From: Paramoeba atlantica
Taxonomy: Eukaryota > Discosea
DNA: 64,000 nucleotides
Assembly: GCA_977017575.1 (NCBI GenBank)
Contig: CDRNVI010000016.1
Location: 248,001-312,000 of the forward strand
Direction: 5' to 3'
Position numbers and translations under genes: made by a program. Position 1 is the first letter of the stretch. Each line of letters opens with the position of its first letter. Shown one piece after another: positions 36,925 through 46,991 of this stretch. The notes under the pieces are model-generated. The model did no database searches and was not told where the DNA came from. It saw nothing but the letters and a program-made list of their open reading frames with translations.

Positions 36925-38109
36925 ATGTCACTCGATTCCTCCCCTGTTGCGCGGTATTATGAACAGGAAATCCGTGAATTACAGTCGAAATTGCATGAAA
37001 AAGAACGGACCTACGCGCGCATAGAATCTCAACGAGCCGAATTAAATCGACACGTCAGACATTTAAAAGAAGAACTCCACTTACTTATGGAACCTGCATC
37101 CTCCGTAGCGGAAGTGGTGCACGTCCTAGGAAAGGATAAATGTTTGATTAAGATTAGCGCACAAGGAAAGCAGGTCGTGGGTATTCACAAGGACGTTGAT
37201 ATTTCCAAGCTTACGCCCAACACACGTGTTGCGCTGCGCGCGGATAGCCAAGAGTTGCATTACGTTCTTCCCACCAATGTCGATCCTTTGGTTTCCCTGA
37301 TGCGAGTTGAGAAACAGACCGGTAGTACTTACGACGAAATTGGCGGCCTTGGGAAGCAAATTAAGGAAATTAAGGAGGTAATTGAGCTCCCAGTGAAACA
37401 TCCCGAACTTTTTGACGCGCTGGGCATTGCGCAGCCCAAAGGGGTGCTGCTCTATGGCCCCCCAGGGACGGGAAAAACGCTTCTGGCCCGTGCGGTGGCC
37501 CACCATACAGATTGCACGTTTATCCGGGTCAGCGGAGCGGAACTAGTGCAGAAGTACATTGGTGAAGGAGCACGTATGGTTCGGGAGTTGTTCGTGATGG
37601 CCCGCGAACATGCTCCAAGTATTATTTTTATGGATGAAATTGACTCCATTGGGGGCTCTCGCATGGACAGTGGCTCCAATAGTGACAGTGAGGTGCAACG
37701 GACGATGCTAGAGTTGCTGAACCAGCTGGACGGCTTCGAGGCTTCAAAAAAGATCAAAGTTATCATGGCCACCAATCGTATGGATATTCTAGACGAAGCA
37801 CTTCTTCGCCCGGGACGAATTGACCGCAAAATTGAGTTTCCCGCACCGGATGAGTCTGCACGAGCGGATATTTTGCGTATTCACAGCTCTCGTATGAACT
37901 TGATGCGAGGTATTCACTTAGAAAAAATAGCGGCCAAGACCAACAATGCGAGTGGGGCGGAGCTGAAAGCGGTGTGTACTGAGGCTGGAATGCTTGCGTT
38001 GCGTGAACGACGTGTCCACGTCACCATGGAGGACTTTGAAATCGCTGTCGCGAAAGTAATGCGAAAGGATGGAGACAAGGACGCCTCAATGGGTAAAATG
38101 TGGAAATAG
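36925..38109 (+). CDS. PSMC5: 26S proteasome regulatory ATPase RPT6
   Basis: One of six AAA subunits that unfold substrates at the 19S base. The N-terminal coiled coil (residues about 10-55) and OB-like domain (about 60-130, with LVSLMRVEK) precede the AAA module: Walker A GPPGTGKT at 178-185, Walker B IIFMDEID with Asp237-Glu238, and the arginine-finger region [13 protein letters not shown]. The C-terminus ends MWK like animal RPT6 (LWK) and lacks the HbYX tail of RPT2/3/5, which separates it from its paralogues. 394 residues, normal length. Composition is somewhat richer in GC than the flanks in the AAA region. Confidence 0.95.
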   Translation: MSLDSSPVARYYEQEIRELQSKLHEKERTYARIESQRAELNRHVRHLKEELHLLMEPASSVAEVVHVLGKDKCLIKISAQGKQVVGIHKDVDISKLTPNTRVALRADSQELHYVLPTNVDPLVSLMRVEKQTGSTYDEIGGLGKQIKEIKEVIELPVKHPELFDALGIAQPKGVLLYGPPGTGKTLLARAVAHHTDCTFIRVSGAELVQKYIGEGARMVRELFVMAREHAPSIIFMDEIDSIGGSRMDSGSNSDSEVQRTMLELLNQLDGFEASKKIKVIMATNRMDILDEALLRPGRIDRKIEFPAPDESARADILRIHSSRMNLMRGIHLEKIAAKTNNASGAELKAVCTEAGMLALRERRVHVTMEDFEIAVAKVMRKDGDKDASMGKMWK

Positions 38110-38455
38110 TGCGTGCGTAAGAAGGCATGCGGGTGAATTATGCACAAATTTGCAGTGAAATTTAAATACACTCGCAATATTTCGGTATTTAATACAAAAC
38201 CTTCGTGTGAGATGAAATCACATTCTTTCAGTTTAGTTATCTGCATCAGTGTACGTCTACGAATAGTACAATGTGGCGAAGTCGTTAATTTTTTTTAAAT
38301 ACATTTGTACTGAATGAATGGACGGAATGCACGTAACCAAAGCTCCGTTATTATACCTATTATGTATGTCAGCTACAAAAATTGGCTATAATTGGGAAAG
38401 ATTCGCTTTGCACACAACTCAGTGACTTGAAGGATGTCGTAAATTTTTTGTGGCA
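38110..38455. other. Intergenic region, 346 bases
   Basis: AT-rich, no gene. A two-codon uORF (ATGTCGTAA, 38434-38442) lies 13 bases before the cullin start. Confidence 0.4.
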
Positions 38456-40492
38456 ATGATTTCCTCCCCTGATCAGGTTTGTGTTGACACAAAGCAATGC
38501 GTTAAAGATATACAATTCGATGAGATGTGGGATATACTCGCCCGTAAAATTGCTCTTTTGTTTGATGAAGCAGCTTTATGGAATGTGAAAGATGACCGTA
38601 GGGGTATGTCGAAAGAATTGTTGGATTGTCATCATATTGTTTATCTGCTCTGCACATCTTCGAACATTCAATGCCACGATATTGTATACGAACGCTTCAA
38701 ACAATGGCTCAGCGACAATTTAGACGAAAAGCTTAAGTCGTACATAAAAGCCTACGATGTCTGCCCATTGAGGCGGAGAGATTTTTTAGGTACGACGAGC
38801 GCTTTGTACACTTTTTGCGACACGATACGAGCGTGGATCTCGGTCATATTTCACTACGTTGATCAACATTACTCTGTTCCCTACTGCCGCGATTGTGTAG
38901 CGATTGTATTTTGTCGAGCTATTCAAAACCTGGCTGCTCCATGCGTGACAGGTTTAACCAACGCAATCCTGCATTGTGTAGAACGACAACGAGAAGGAAG
39001 CTTGTTAGTGCCGGAGGCTACATTCCATAACGCCGTTCGATTCGTAGAAGAAATTGGAATCGGGTCTGCGGAGCAAGATGAAACCTTATGTTCCTATCAT
39101 AACACATTCATTAAACCTCTACTCCACGCAACAGAAAGCTATTATCGGCGCAAGAGTAGAAATCGTTTGCGAAGTCATGGTTTAAGTGGGTATTTAGAAT
39201 GGACGCAGGAACACTTAGACAATGAGGCCTCTGTTGCCCTTGCGTTCAACACTATGACTGCGGAGTGCCTTCTAGCGGATACACGATTCGAACTCTTGCT
39301 TTCACACAGTAGACAAATAATTCAAGATTCGGAGTTTGGTTTTCTTCGCATACTTGAAGAGGAGAACACTAATTCATTACGACGCATGTATAGTTTGCTC
39401 TTTGAAATGCCTAGTGCGAGAGATCTCTTCAAATCCATATTCTCTTCCTATGTGAATCAAAAGGTTGATACCTTGCGCGACACAAACTCTGTATTAGAGG
39501 TCTTCGAGTTGTTTAACCACATAGGTTCTTTAGTCAAGCATTTTGAACCTGGTCAGAAAACGTTTGTTGACGCACAGGTGAAGAGTTTCTCCACTATTGA
39601 TATGAATAGACAAAAATCCTATTCGGGTATGAAACAGCAATTTGAAGAGACACTGTGCAGTATGGTTGATAGACTTTTGCGCAGAGATCCAGTTTTAGAA
39701 TTTGGTTCCTACGCCGAATTCTATTCTGAGGTAGAGACCTATTCCAGATTTTCTACTTTGTTTTGCGATTTTGCTGTCTTTAATAAGTTGCACGCTCTAG
39801 CATTAGCCAAACGATTGCTCGAGCGCACTACTGAGGAGCAAATTAGTATAGAAACCCTTTTCATTGAAAACATTGAAGCAAAGAACGGATTATTTGATAC
39901 CAGCAAATTGCGTGGTATGATTAAGGATTGTAAAATTTCGCTTCAATTGGCCGAGAACTCTTCTAATGACAGAAGGAATAGCATTTCGTGCCCCCGCCAT
40001 GCACGATTCGCCCACTTTAGGAATTGGCCAACGACTCTATTTGAACCTGAGAACTCGAGGGAGCACCCCATCAGTCAGGAGCTTTATGATGTATGTATGG
40101 AAGCGGAACAACATTTTATCAAATCGTGCCCTTCATTCAATACGAGGAAGATTCGATGGGTGCATCGACTCGGAACAGCCTCGTTGCTCCTGACACATGA
40201 CAACACAGAAATTCATGTGGAGCTTCCCATTCCACACGCCTGCGTGTTGTTGAAAGTGGGCCAGAAAAAACGTATTACTGTACATGACCTTCTGCGTGAA
40301 CTACATTTAGCGGATAATACAGGCTTGCGTTTTATAGAATCGCTTGCCTTCGGTGCTGAGGACACATTCCTTGTTGTCCATAGTCGAAATGCGAATCACA
40401 AATATTGGCCTCCTTTGGAAACTACGGACCTGTTATCGCTTCGGCTAGTCTCAGAATTCACACCTACTTCTAACCTTTCTTCGTGCTTGTAA
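38456..40492 (+). CDS. Cullin-like scaffold lacking the C-terminal WHB domain
   Basis: Scaffold of a cullin-RING ubiquitin ligase. The N-terminal cullin repeats (about residues 20-340) include HSLxxYLxW-like RSHGLSGYLEWTQEHL and a following acidic helix. The cullin-homology segment follows: FSTLFCDFAVFNKLHALALAKRLL, a conserved FIKSCPSFNTRKIRWVHRLGTASLL corresponding to the usual W.H.LG.A box, and the winged-helix remnant LLRELHLADNTGLRFIESLAFG. It then stops about 25 residues after LETTDLLSLRLVSEF, where typical cullins continue for about 80-100 residues with the WHB domain and the NEDD8 lysine. Length is 678 against 740-780 usually. Start at ATG 38456; the upstream GTG is ignored. Confidence 0.75.
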   Translation: MISSPDQVCVDTKQCVKDIQFDEMWDILARKIALLFDEAALWNVKDDRRGMSKELLDCHHIVYLLCTSSNIQCHDIVYERFKQWLSDNLDEKLKSYIKAYDVCPLRRRDFLGTTSALYTFCDTIRAWISVIFHYVDQHYSVPYCRDCVAIVFCRAIQNLAAPCVTGLTNAILHCVERQREGSLLVPEATFHNAVRFVEEIGIGSAEQDETLCSYHNTFIKPLLHATESYYRRKSRNRLRSHGLSGYLEWTQEHLDNEASVALAFNTMTAECLLADTRFELLLSHSRQIIQDSEFGFLRILEEENTNSLRRMYSLLFEMPSARDLFKSIFSSYVNQKVDTLRDTNSVLEVFELFNHIGSLVKHFEPGQKTFVDAQVKSFSTIDMNRQKSYSGMKQQFEETLCSMVDRLLRRDPVLEFGSYAEFYSEVETYSRFSTLFCDFAVFNKLHALALAKRLLERTTEEQISIETLFIENIEAKNGLFDTSKLRGMIKDCKISLQLAENSSNDRRNSISCPRHARFAHFRNWPTTLFEPENSREHPISQELYDVCMEAEQHFIKSCPSFNTRKIRWVHRLGTASLLLTHDNTEIHVELPIPHACVLLKVGQKKRITVHDLLRELHLADNTGLRFIESLAFGAEDTFLVVHSRNANHKYWPPLETTDLLSLRLVSEFTPTSNLSSCL

Positions 40493-40820
40493 ACGTTTCG
40501 AGCCTTCTTCGGACATAAACGACCGCTGTGATGCGTATCATATACAAGGTACACGGTTCCACATCACTGCGGCTGATGAATAGCCTGACGATCGTTTACA
40601 TTATTTTAAAAAGAGTTGGCTCGGTACATTAGTTCGTGTACATTTGGTTCTATAGTGTAGCAGTGTTAGTAGTGGAACTATTTCCGAAAACTAGGAAGCA
40701 AATACAGAGCTTCATAGTTATCAAGCTTCTTTACTTTATGAAGATGCAACATTACACTAGTACTAGTGTAGAACTGTTATTTTACACAAAGAACCAATTT
40801 CTCTGTACTATTGACTATTG
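40493..40820. other. Intergenic region, 328 bases
   Basis: AT-rich spacer whose right part contains the 27-codon uORF at 40738-40821. No other gene seen. Confidence 0.35.
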
Positions 40821-40821
40821 A
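40738..40821 (+). promoter_or_regulatory. uORF of 27 codons overlapping the LRR start (TGATG)
   Basis: ATG 40738 opens MKMQHYTSTS...FLCTIDY and ends at TGA 40819-40821, sharing its A with the ATG at 40821. The peptide shows no family resemblance. Confidence 0.4.
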
Positions 40822-41624
40822 TGCAAATCCTGCCAGGGAGCTACGCGACGCCAAAAGCAATCAGCGCAGCAGATACTTGTATGCCACATAGAGGTAAAAC
40901 GCATCGGACGCTACTTCCCCTGGAGATGCAGTTGATGCGCTTTGTGCAGAACCTTTCTACTTCCGTTCTTTCCTGGAACGACACTATTCCGGGATGTGAA
41001 TGGGAATTCGTTGAATGTGATGAAAACGGCGTTGGGAAGAGAATACATTGGCGTGACACAGTAATTAGCGGGACTCCTGCATGGGAAGAACTGCCCGATA
41101 CTTTTACATCACTTCAATTGGACGAGAACCAATTGAGTGGAGACGTACGATTCGGCACCCTCCCCAAAATGCTGGAACAGCTGATAGTCGGAACGAACGA
41201 ATTTATCGGCAACGTCGCTCTCTCGGACGCTCCGTCAACGTTGCGTCGCGTAGATGGGAATTGGAATCGATTCAATGGCGTTATATGCCTGGATAGTGTT
41301 CCTCCCATGATGGAAACACTCGACTTCGCGGAAAACTTACTTGTAGGGACGATTGATTTTTCGCAATTTCCTCATACGCTTCAGCGAGTTAGCTTGGATT
41401 TTAATGCGCTTAGCGGAACAGTAGATTTTACGCAACTCCGCGAGGGAATACAGTATCTTTGGCTGTCAAATAATTCATTTGAAGGTATTGCAGATATTCA
41501 AAATCCGCCGTCCTCGCTTCTTAAGTTTTCGATACATGGGAACAACTGGTCTCGGATTGTGCTTCCGTCGCAGGGATGGCAAAAGGGAATAGATGGTTCC
41601 TGCTATTCACGCCGTGTACGGTGA
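40821..41624 (+). CDS. Leucine-rich-repeat protein, 267 aa
   Basis: Residues about 95-245 hold six to seven LRR units of 21-24 residues with the pattern LPxxLxxLxLxxNxLxGxV: TSLQLDENQLSGDVRFGTLP, LEQLIVGTNEFIGNVAL, LRRVDGNWNRFNGVICL, METLDFAENLLVGTIDF, LQRVSLDFNALSGTVDF, IQYLWLSNNSFEGIADI. This resembles plant-like short LRRs that are also expanded in some kinetoplastids. A WEFVECDENG segment before the repeats looks like an N-cap. No signal peptide or membrane segment, so probably an intracellular binding protein; partner unknown. Start is ATG 40821, with an internal Met alternative at about residue 36. Confidence 0.8.
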   Translation: MQILPGSYATPKAISAADTCMPHRGKTHRTLLPLEMQLMRFVQNLSTSVLSWNDTIPGCEWEFVECDENGVGKRIHWRDTVISGTPAWEELPDTFTSLQLDENQLSGDVRFGTLPKMLEQLIVGTNEFIGNVALSDAPSTLRRVDGNWNRFNGVICLDSVPPMMETLDFAENLLVGTIDFSQFPHTLQRVSLDFNALSGTVDFTQLREGIQYLWLSNNSFEGIADIQNPPSSLLKFSIHGNNWSRIVLPSQGWQKGIDGSCYSRRVR

Positions 41625-42539
41625 CGTAATGAATATGGTTATTCAGAAAAGAATCGAGTCTGTTTTGGAGCCTTGACACAAGCTAAACTAGGAGATAAGC
41701 AAGAGTATTCGTGGTGAAATAAAAGAGACGTTTAGGCATTTCAGCAAAACGTTGAAGCCATAAAATCTGTGTTTAAAAGTTGGGTTTAACAAATATATTT
41801 TTCATGGAGGTTGACAATTTTATTCCAACCATTACGTTTTTTTTTGGCTCAAAGACGTACATGCATTTGAATTCATTTAAGAATCAGAACAAATCGTCCC
41901 CACTTTAAAAACTATGCAGATATCCTGTAAATAAATTAATTAATTCAAATATACCTACGTGATACGTACGCATGTACAGGGGGGATCACCAATATCGGGA
42001 CACCTCCCATTTTTGTGACATGTGTCCGTTTCACCTGATTTTTGTTGCAAAAGAGAGATCTCGACGCGAATATGATCGGAACGAGATTTTGCGCTTATTT
42101 AAACACACTTGTAAAAAATGGTATAAAAAACTAAAAAAAATCTCCAAAAAATATGCAAATTTATGTAAAAATTGTGCAAATCCCGTTAAAATTGTCTATT
42201 AAAGAGTACAATTCTCTTTTATTTAGTTGCAAATGGGAAAACGACATACAGTCAGCAAAAAAACCGTTCGAATGTTTCGGTTTTTTTTTCTTTTGTATAG
42301 AGCTATTGATTAAATATCACCGTTGCGCTGGTAATGTGTGCTAGTAGTGTAGGCATGAGTGTCACCTAATAGTACCCGTAGATAGTTCACTTCAGTTCGT
42401 TCTACCAAAGAAATAAGAATGAATATAAAAAAGTTTAGCATTTGAAAGGTTTTTTTGCTACCTATTATGGAGAAAATCTTGTCCTAAAAAATAGATGAAA
42501 CGTAATCGCCCAAGAGAGATTATGCCCGTAAAATTAGTA
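41625..42539. other. Gene-free region with a solo transposon end
   Basis: AT-rich. At 41977 the sequence CAGGGGGGATCACCAA, preceded by TA, closely resembles the left end of TIR element E at 61548. No matching right end was found before 42540, so it is a solo or truncated end. No host gene. Confidence 0.4.
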
Positions 42540-43160
42540 GCTAGTATTCCCCCCACGAGCCTTCAGCACTGCCTTCATACGGGCAGGCATACTGTCCACC
42601 CGGGCACGACATACAAGGGTGGTATGTTCGCCCATTCCATTTTTACCCTCTCCCACAACTCTCGGACCCCGCTTGGTGGATCATCGTGCTCTGCAAGGCA
42701 CCGCTTGAGTTCCCCCCAAACGTTTTCGATTGGATTTAAGTCAGGGGACTGCGGGGGCCACCGCATGACTTCAAACCCGGTACCCCGGAGGTGCCGTTGC
42801 GCACAATGGCTTGTGTGCGTGGGGTCATTATCTTGTTGGAAGATGACCATTGGGGGGTCTAGACCCATAGTTTCGATGGAGGGGGCAAGATTCTCTTCAA
42901 GAATCTCGACGTACTGTGTGGCGTTCAGGTTCCCTTGAACTAGACGCACATGCCCCACACCGCTTCGGGACATGCACGCCCAAATTATGATGTGCCCCCC
43001 TCCGTACTTTACCGTGGGAATTACCCCTTTTTCACCCAGTTCCTCCCCCGGGGTCCCCCATGTCCAAAGACTTCCCCCCGTTTCAAAGCGCGAGATCTTC
43101 GTCTCGTCCGACCATACAACTGGAGCCCAGTCGTGCACAAATGTAACAGTGTAAGATAAA
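42540..43160 (-). pseudogene. Tc1-type transposase, catalytic two-thirds
   Basis: On the minus strand a frame at 43138-42575 carries the DD34E core: VVWSDETKISRF, FQQDNDPTHTS and WPPQSPDLNPIENVWGELKR, with exactly 34 residues between the second Asp and the Glu. The C-terminal tail SMPARMKAVLKARGG is readable nearby in a different frame at about 42545-42600, showing at least one frameshift. The N-terminal HTH half is absent. High similarity to the plus-strand fragment at 43226-43520 indicates a shared family. Confidence 0.8.
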
Positions 43161-43225
43161 CAATATAATAGTGTAAGATAAACTCTATAACCTAAAATTC
43201 TTCTTACCTAAAATTCTTATTTTCT

Positions 43226-43520
43226 ATGAGACCCAAACAACAAATTGCAGAGCTCTACGACAGCGGTGTGTCTATGAGGTCCATCTCTGATACAGTAAAT
43301 TTAAGTATCTCAACAATTTCTATGATATTATGGGCGTGCATGTCCCGAAGCGGTGTGGGGCATGTGCGTCTAGTTCAAGGGAACCTGAACGCCACACACG
43401 TCGAGATTCTTGAAGAGAATCTTGCCCCCTCCATCGAAACTATGGGTCTAGACGACCCCAAAGGTCATCTTCCAACGAGATAATGACCCCAAGCACACAA
43501 GCCATTGTGTGCATATTCGT
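43226..43520 (+). pseudogene. Tc1-type transposase, HTH joined to an internal piece
   Basis: MRPKQQIAELYDSGVSMRSI and following residues form the N-terminal HTH of a Tc1 transposase. After NLSISTISMIL the frame jumps directly into the block WACMSRSGVGHVRLVQGNLN, which in the minus-strand copy lies in the middle of the catalytic domain, so about 100 residues including the first catalytic Asp are deleted. It ends soon after, at a sequence equivalent to the second Asp motif. With the copy at 42540-43160 it forms a large inverted arrangement sharing about 180 bases. Confidence 0.75.
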
Positions 43521-43601
43521 ACGTGTAATTGTAAATTTTTTTCTAGTGACTTTAAATGGGTTACAATCTTTCAAACTTCGGGAATTATTGTTTTATATAT
43601 T

Positions 43602-43936
43602 AACCCCCGTCCGGGTTAATGTACCCCCCCGGTACAATAACTAGCTACAGATACAATACGTAGCTACAGGTACAATAAAAATTCCGAAAAATAACGAAAA
43701 TAGTGCAAAAAAGATTTGGCGCCGCTTCGCGGCGCCGGGACTTCTCTATTTTCATGTCTTTGCTGATAAAAATGGTAAAATCGTAACCAATTTAAAAAAT
43801 AAAATCTGTAAAAAGGCAAAAAAATCGCGGCGCCCTCTTTTGCGCAAATGGGGGTACAATTAAACCAAGCGTTCCCACATATTGTACCCCCCGGTACAAT
43901 AGCGAGCTACGGGTACATTAAACCGGAACGGGGTTT
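43602..43936. mobile_element. TIR element C, about 335 bp
   Basis: Left end AACCCCCGTCCGGGTTAATG and right end complementary to AACCCCGTTCCGGTTTAATG. Just inside, TGTACCCCCCCGGTACAATA (43620) recurs in the same orientation at 43883, each followed by a variant of CTAGCTAC. A third GTAGCTACAGGTACAATA lies at 43650. The interior holds the hairpin at 43718-43736. No ORF: a MITE. Confidence 0.6.
43718..43736. repeat. GC hairpin inside element C
   Basis: GGCGCCGC and GCGGCGCC pair around TTC. Its inner part matches the GC hairpin in element A (CCGC-GAA-GCGG) read on the opposite strand. Confidence 0.55.
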
Positions 43937-45145
43937 TATTTCTATAAATTATAGTGCTCAGAACGACTTTAAATGTAAATTTGGTCGAAGGGATCATTTG
44001 TTTTGAAAAAGCGTATTTTTGGGTACAGTTTGAGTGCAGGTGACCCAAAGATTTTTTTTCTACGTCTTTTCTATTTCTTGTCAAAGTTCAACGGCAAAAT
44101 CAACGCGAAAATGAGAATAGTCGCGAAAATGAGAATGAAAATAAAAAAATCCTGTCAATGTTCAATTACAGATTCTGAGAATAGTGACGACGACTGTACG
44201 TACGTGATACGCCCGCCAAGCATCTGTGTCCACGATCGTGCGGTAGCTGTCCACTGTGTGCTTTTTCATAGACTTTTTTAAAGTAGTCCTGTCCCTTTTT
44301 TCCATATACACAGTAGTGCTACACAGTAGTGCGACCACAACTACATCTACTGTAACATCTCTTAAATTTAATCTACTGTACCATGTAAAAAGGCCGTTTT
44401 CTCACTCGGCATACCCGATGATACTTCCGTGGAAAATACTTCCGTGGATAGGTTTCATCTACCGCGCACCTAGAGAACTTGATTTCCTCGTTGCGTTTCA
44501 GTACGGCCTTGTGAATCCATAGCAAAAGCTGTTTTTTCCATTTGAAAACAGCACGTCGGGCTGCCTTACACTGTGAGGCCAGACTTGCCATTTCGACCCG
44601 TTGGCAAAGTTTGATCCGAAACACGAATTTCATTTGTGTCTTTTTTTTCGAAGAAAAAAAGGTGCTGGCCTAGTAAGGCGTTTACTGCACTTGGCACCAG
44701 AATTTCTGCGCCAGCAAATGTACAATGAGGTATTCGCTTTGTGAGGAGTGCCAGGCAATTTATGCGTAGCGCATTTGTCTTGTCGCACTATTCCATGAGA
44801 GACCAGGAATGACACAAAACTATCTGGAATATCTCCGTCATGCTTCCGTCGGAGAATGCACCGAAGGTCGGAACATGAGCACGTATTGGATAAAAATACG
44901 TAGGATAGGTGTACAGAGCCAAAAAATAGACATTAGTAAAAAAGTGCGACACGATTCAAAAAAAATACAAAATACAAAAAAATATACAAAACACAAAAAA
45001 ATGAAGTTTTGGGTACAATATACCCAAAATGGGGGTAATGGATAAGTTCCCATTGCCCGGAAATAGTATTACTAATAGTTATCCCCCAGAACACCACATT
45101 GCACTTACTGTAGTTATTTTTTTTCTAACGATAATTCGTACCGTA
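43937..45145. other. Gene-free region, 1.2 kb
   Basis: No supported gene; several short frames on both strands have no recognisable content. CACAGTAGTGC repeats occur near 44308-44335. At 45007-45029 an inverted repeat TTTTGGGTA/TACCCAAAA lies beside an A-rich tract. A pyrimidine tract with CAG near 45073-45088 may be the acceptor for the next gene. Confidence 0.35.
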
Positions 45146-46813
45146 ATGTCTCGCAACCCCCTGAAGTTCAGTCTCAGTCACACTTTGCTTAAGAGCGCGA
45201 GGAAAATCGACGCAGATCCGGCACATCGCGCACTCGTGACGACACCTTACGAACTGGTAAGATTTTACGACCACAGGAATGAACAGTGGGAGTCACCGCT
45301 GCGTTCGGTAGGAGGAGAATCAACTGAGGAAGAGACGCGCGTTTCTCCTGGCTATTTCGTAATGAGTGCATTACGAGAGTTAAATGGAGGTCGAGTGTAC
45401 TACATCCCAACGGACCGCCGCACACATCACCACCTTGTGCCAGAGATCAGGCGAATGCTGCGGACCACCCCGCTCACTCCTTCGTCCGTTTCATCTGCAT
45501 TCTTTGCAATGAAGCTTGTCAACGCCATACAGGCGTCGGGAGCGAAACTGGAGAGCCCCACAGTGAATGAAGATTCCACTCCGCATACGCGAAGTCTACG
45601 AAAAGCACAACCCTTGGAGACGCTTCCAGTGTTTGATCCACAGTGGCAGCCACCCCACTCACCTCAACCCACACCCCGTAACCCTACTGCCCCCCCTCCC
45701 CCTCCACCCTCACCCAAATCCAAACCCAAAAAGTGGCGCAACCGTTCCTCCACCTCCATCTCCCCCCCACCCCCATCTTGTGGCTACTTCCTCGCCGCTC
45801 ATCCCATGGTGGATCGCTGTTTCCGTCATGCCGTCATGCTTGTCGGGGCTCACAACGTGTCCTCCCCCACAGAGCCCTCCCACCCCGAACCCCCTCCCTC
45901 CACGGACCTCCCCCCCTCCGGTCTCCGCGGGACCGCCCCGAAAGGGATGGACACGCGTCCGCGGGCCACGACGCGTTACTACGGCTCTCCTTCTTCTTCT
46001 CCTTCTTCTTCTCCTTCTTCTTTTCCCTCTTCCCCCCCCACCCCCTCCACCCAGTCCATGGCGTGGGTCCTCAACATCCCGCTACGCACCCGCGACGGGA
46101 GGGCCGTGCGGGTCGGGGACCTCGGCATCCAGTCCCACCCCGTGTTCCGCTCCCACCTGCGGCACAACGTGGTGTTCTCCGGGGGGCCGGTGGCGTCCCC
46201 GGTGGCGCCGGCGGGGGGTGGCCCCCCCCGGGGGGAGCACGCGCTGTTCGTGCTGCACTGTCCCGCGGGGGGGAGGGCCACCAAGGGGGGAGGGGAAGGG
46301 GGAGGGAGAACCCAGAAGGGGGTAAAGGGGTCGACGGTGGTGGTTCCCGGGGTGTACTGTGTACACGCGCTGGGGCCGTTGGGGGAGGCGATGGGGAGAG
46401 GGGAGGTGAAGGCGGGGGAGGTGGTGGTGGTGTTGGGGTACAGTGGGTGGGGACGGGCGCAGTTGGATGGGGAGATTGCGCAGGGGACGTGGGTGCCGTT
46501 TAGGGTGAAGAAGGGGCGGGAGATTGCGGCGCTGGTGTCGTCGTATCAAAGATCGGCCGCGGAGAAGGATGAGGAGGGGATGGAAAAGGAGGCGGAGGTG
46601 GTGAGTCCGGCGGTGAAACCGATTGTACGTGTCGCGTCCCTTGAGAAGTCACACAGTGAGGAGAAGGCGGAAAAGTCAGTCCCGCTGATTGATGAATCGA
46701 ACGTACCTTACCCGGCAAAAATGTGGAAGGATGTGTTTACGGCTATGGGGCACCCATATAAATGTTTTGCTAGGCTGTGTGGTGTCACTCCATTACGAAT
46801 GAGTTCACTATAG
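45146..46813 (+). CDS. YqgE/AlgH (UPF0301) family protein with a long Pro/Ser insert
   Basis: Contains the DUF179/YqgE fold split in two. The first part (about residues 211-235) reads GYFLAAHPMVDRCFRHAVML, then VGAHN. The second (about 300-455) contains VVFSGGPV, LFVLHCP and VVVLGYSGWGRAQLDGEIAQGTW, the family's most conserved block. Between them lie about 80 residues of Pro/Ser low complexity, and further Pro-rich and Gly-rich inserts lie inside the domain. The N-terminus from ATG 45146 (MSRNPLKFSLSHTLLKSARK) looks like a mitochondrial presequence. The frame extends to ATG 45029, which I judge less likely. Biochemical function of the family is unknown. The coding sequence from 45600 to 46620 is GC-rich block 3. 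Confidence 0.78.
   Translation: MSRNPLKFSLSHTLLKSARKIDADPAHRALVTTPYELVRFYDHRNEQWESPLRSVGGESTEEETRVSPGYFVMSALRELNGGRVYYIPTDRRTHHHLVPEIRRMLRTTPLTPSSVSSAFFAMKLVNAIQASGAKLESPTVNEDSTPHTRSLRKAQPLETLPVFDPQWQPPHSPQPTPRNPTAPPPPPPSPKSKPKKWRNRSSTSISPPPPSCGYFLAAHPMVDRCFRHAVMLVGAHNVSSPTEPSHPEPPPSTDLPPSGLRGTAPKGMDTRPRATTRYYGSPSSSPSSSPSSFPSSPPTPSTQSMAWVLNIPLRTRDGRAVRVGDLGIQSHPVFRSHLRHNVVFSGGPVASPVAPAGGGPPRGEHALFVLHCPAGGRATKGGGEGGGRTQKGVKGSTVVVPGVYCVHALGPLGEAMGRGEVKAGEVVVVLGYSGWGRAQLDGEIAQGTWVPFRVKKGREIAALVSSYQRSAAEKDEEGMEKEAEVVSPAVKPIVRVASLEKSHSEEKAEKSVPLIDESNVPYPAKMWKDVFTAMGHPYKCFARLCGVTPLRMSSL
45600..46620. other. GC-rich block with C-to-G skew switch (block 3)
   Basis: This is the most extreme block. 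C runs and a TCTTCTCCT-type simple repeat (45986-46040) fill the left half. From about 46180 long G runs dominate the right half (for example 46280-46480), with G-quadruplex potential on the + strand. Switch near 46060-46180. The reading frame continues through both halves. Confidence 0.75.
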
Positions 46814-46991
46814 AAAAAACTCGTTTTCAATGCGCGGTATTATACTACACAGTTTAAAAGGACCACTATATAAAATTTACTGTATTGCTGCTTTGCGTCA
46901 TGCACTACGCAGGATTATCTTTCTTATATTTTTTCTGAATGTACTTACAGAACGTGCGAACCTGTCTACGATTTTTTTTGAGCACTCCTAA

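Noticed and set aside
44373-44633. Basic minus-strand ORF in the second debris field
   Set aside because: Rich in Lys/Arg but with no motif, and its context gives no support.
45567-46549. Additional + and - ORFs overlapping the YqgE gene
   Set aside because: All are low-complexity translations of block 3. Only the 45146-46813 frame contains the YqgE motifs.
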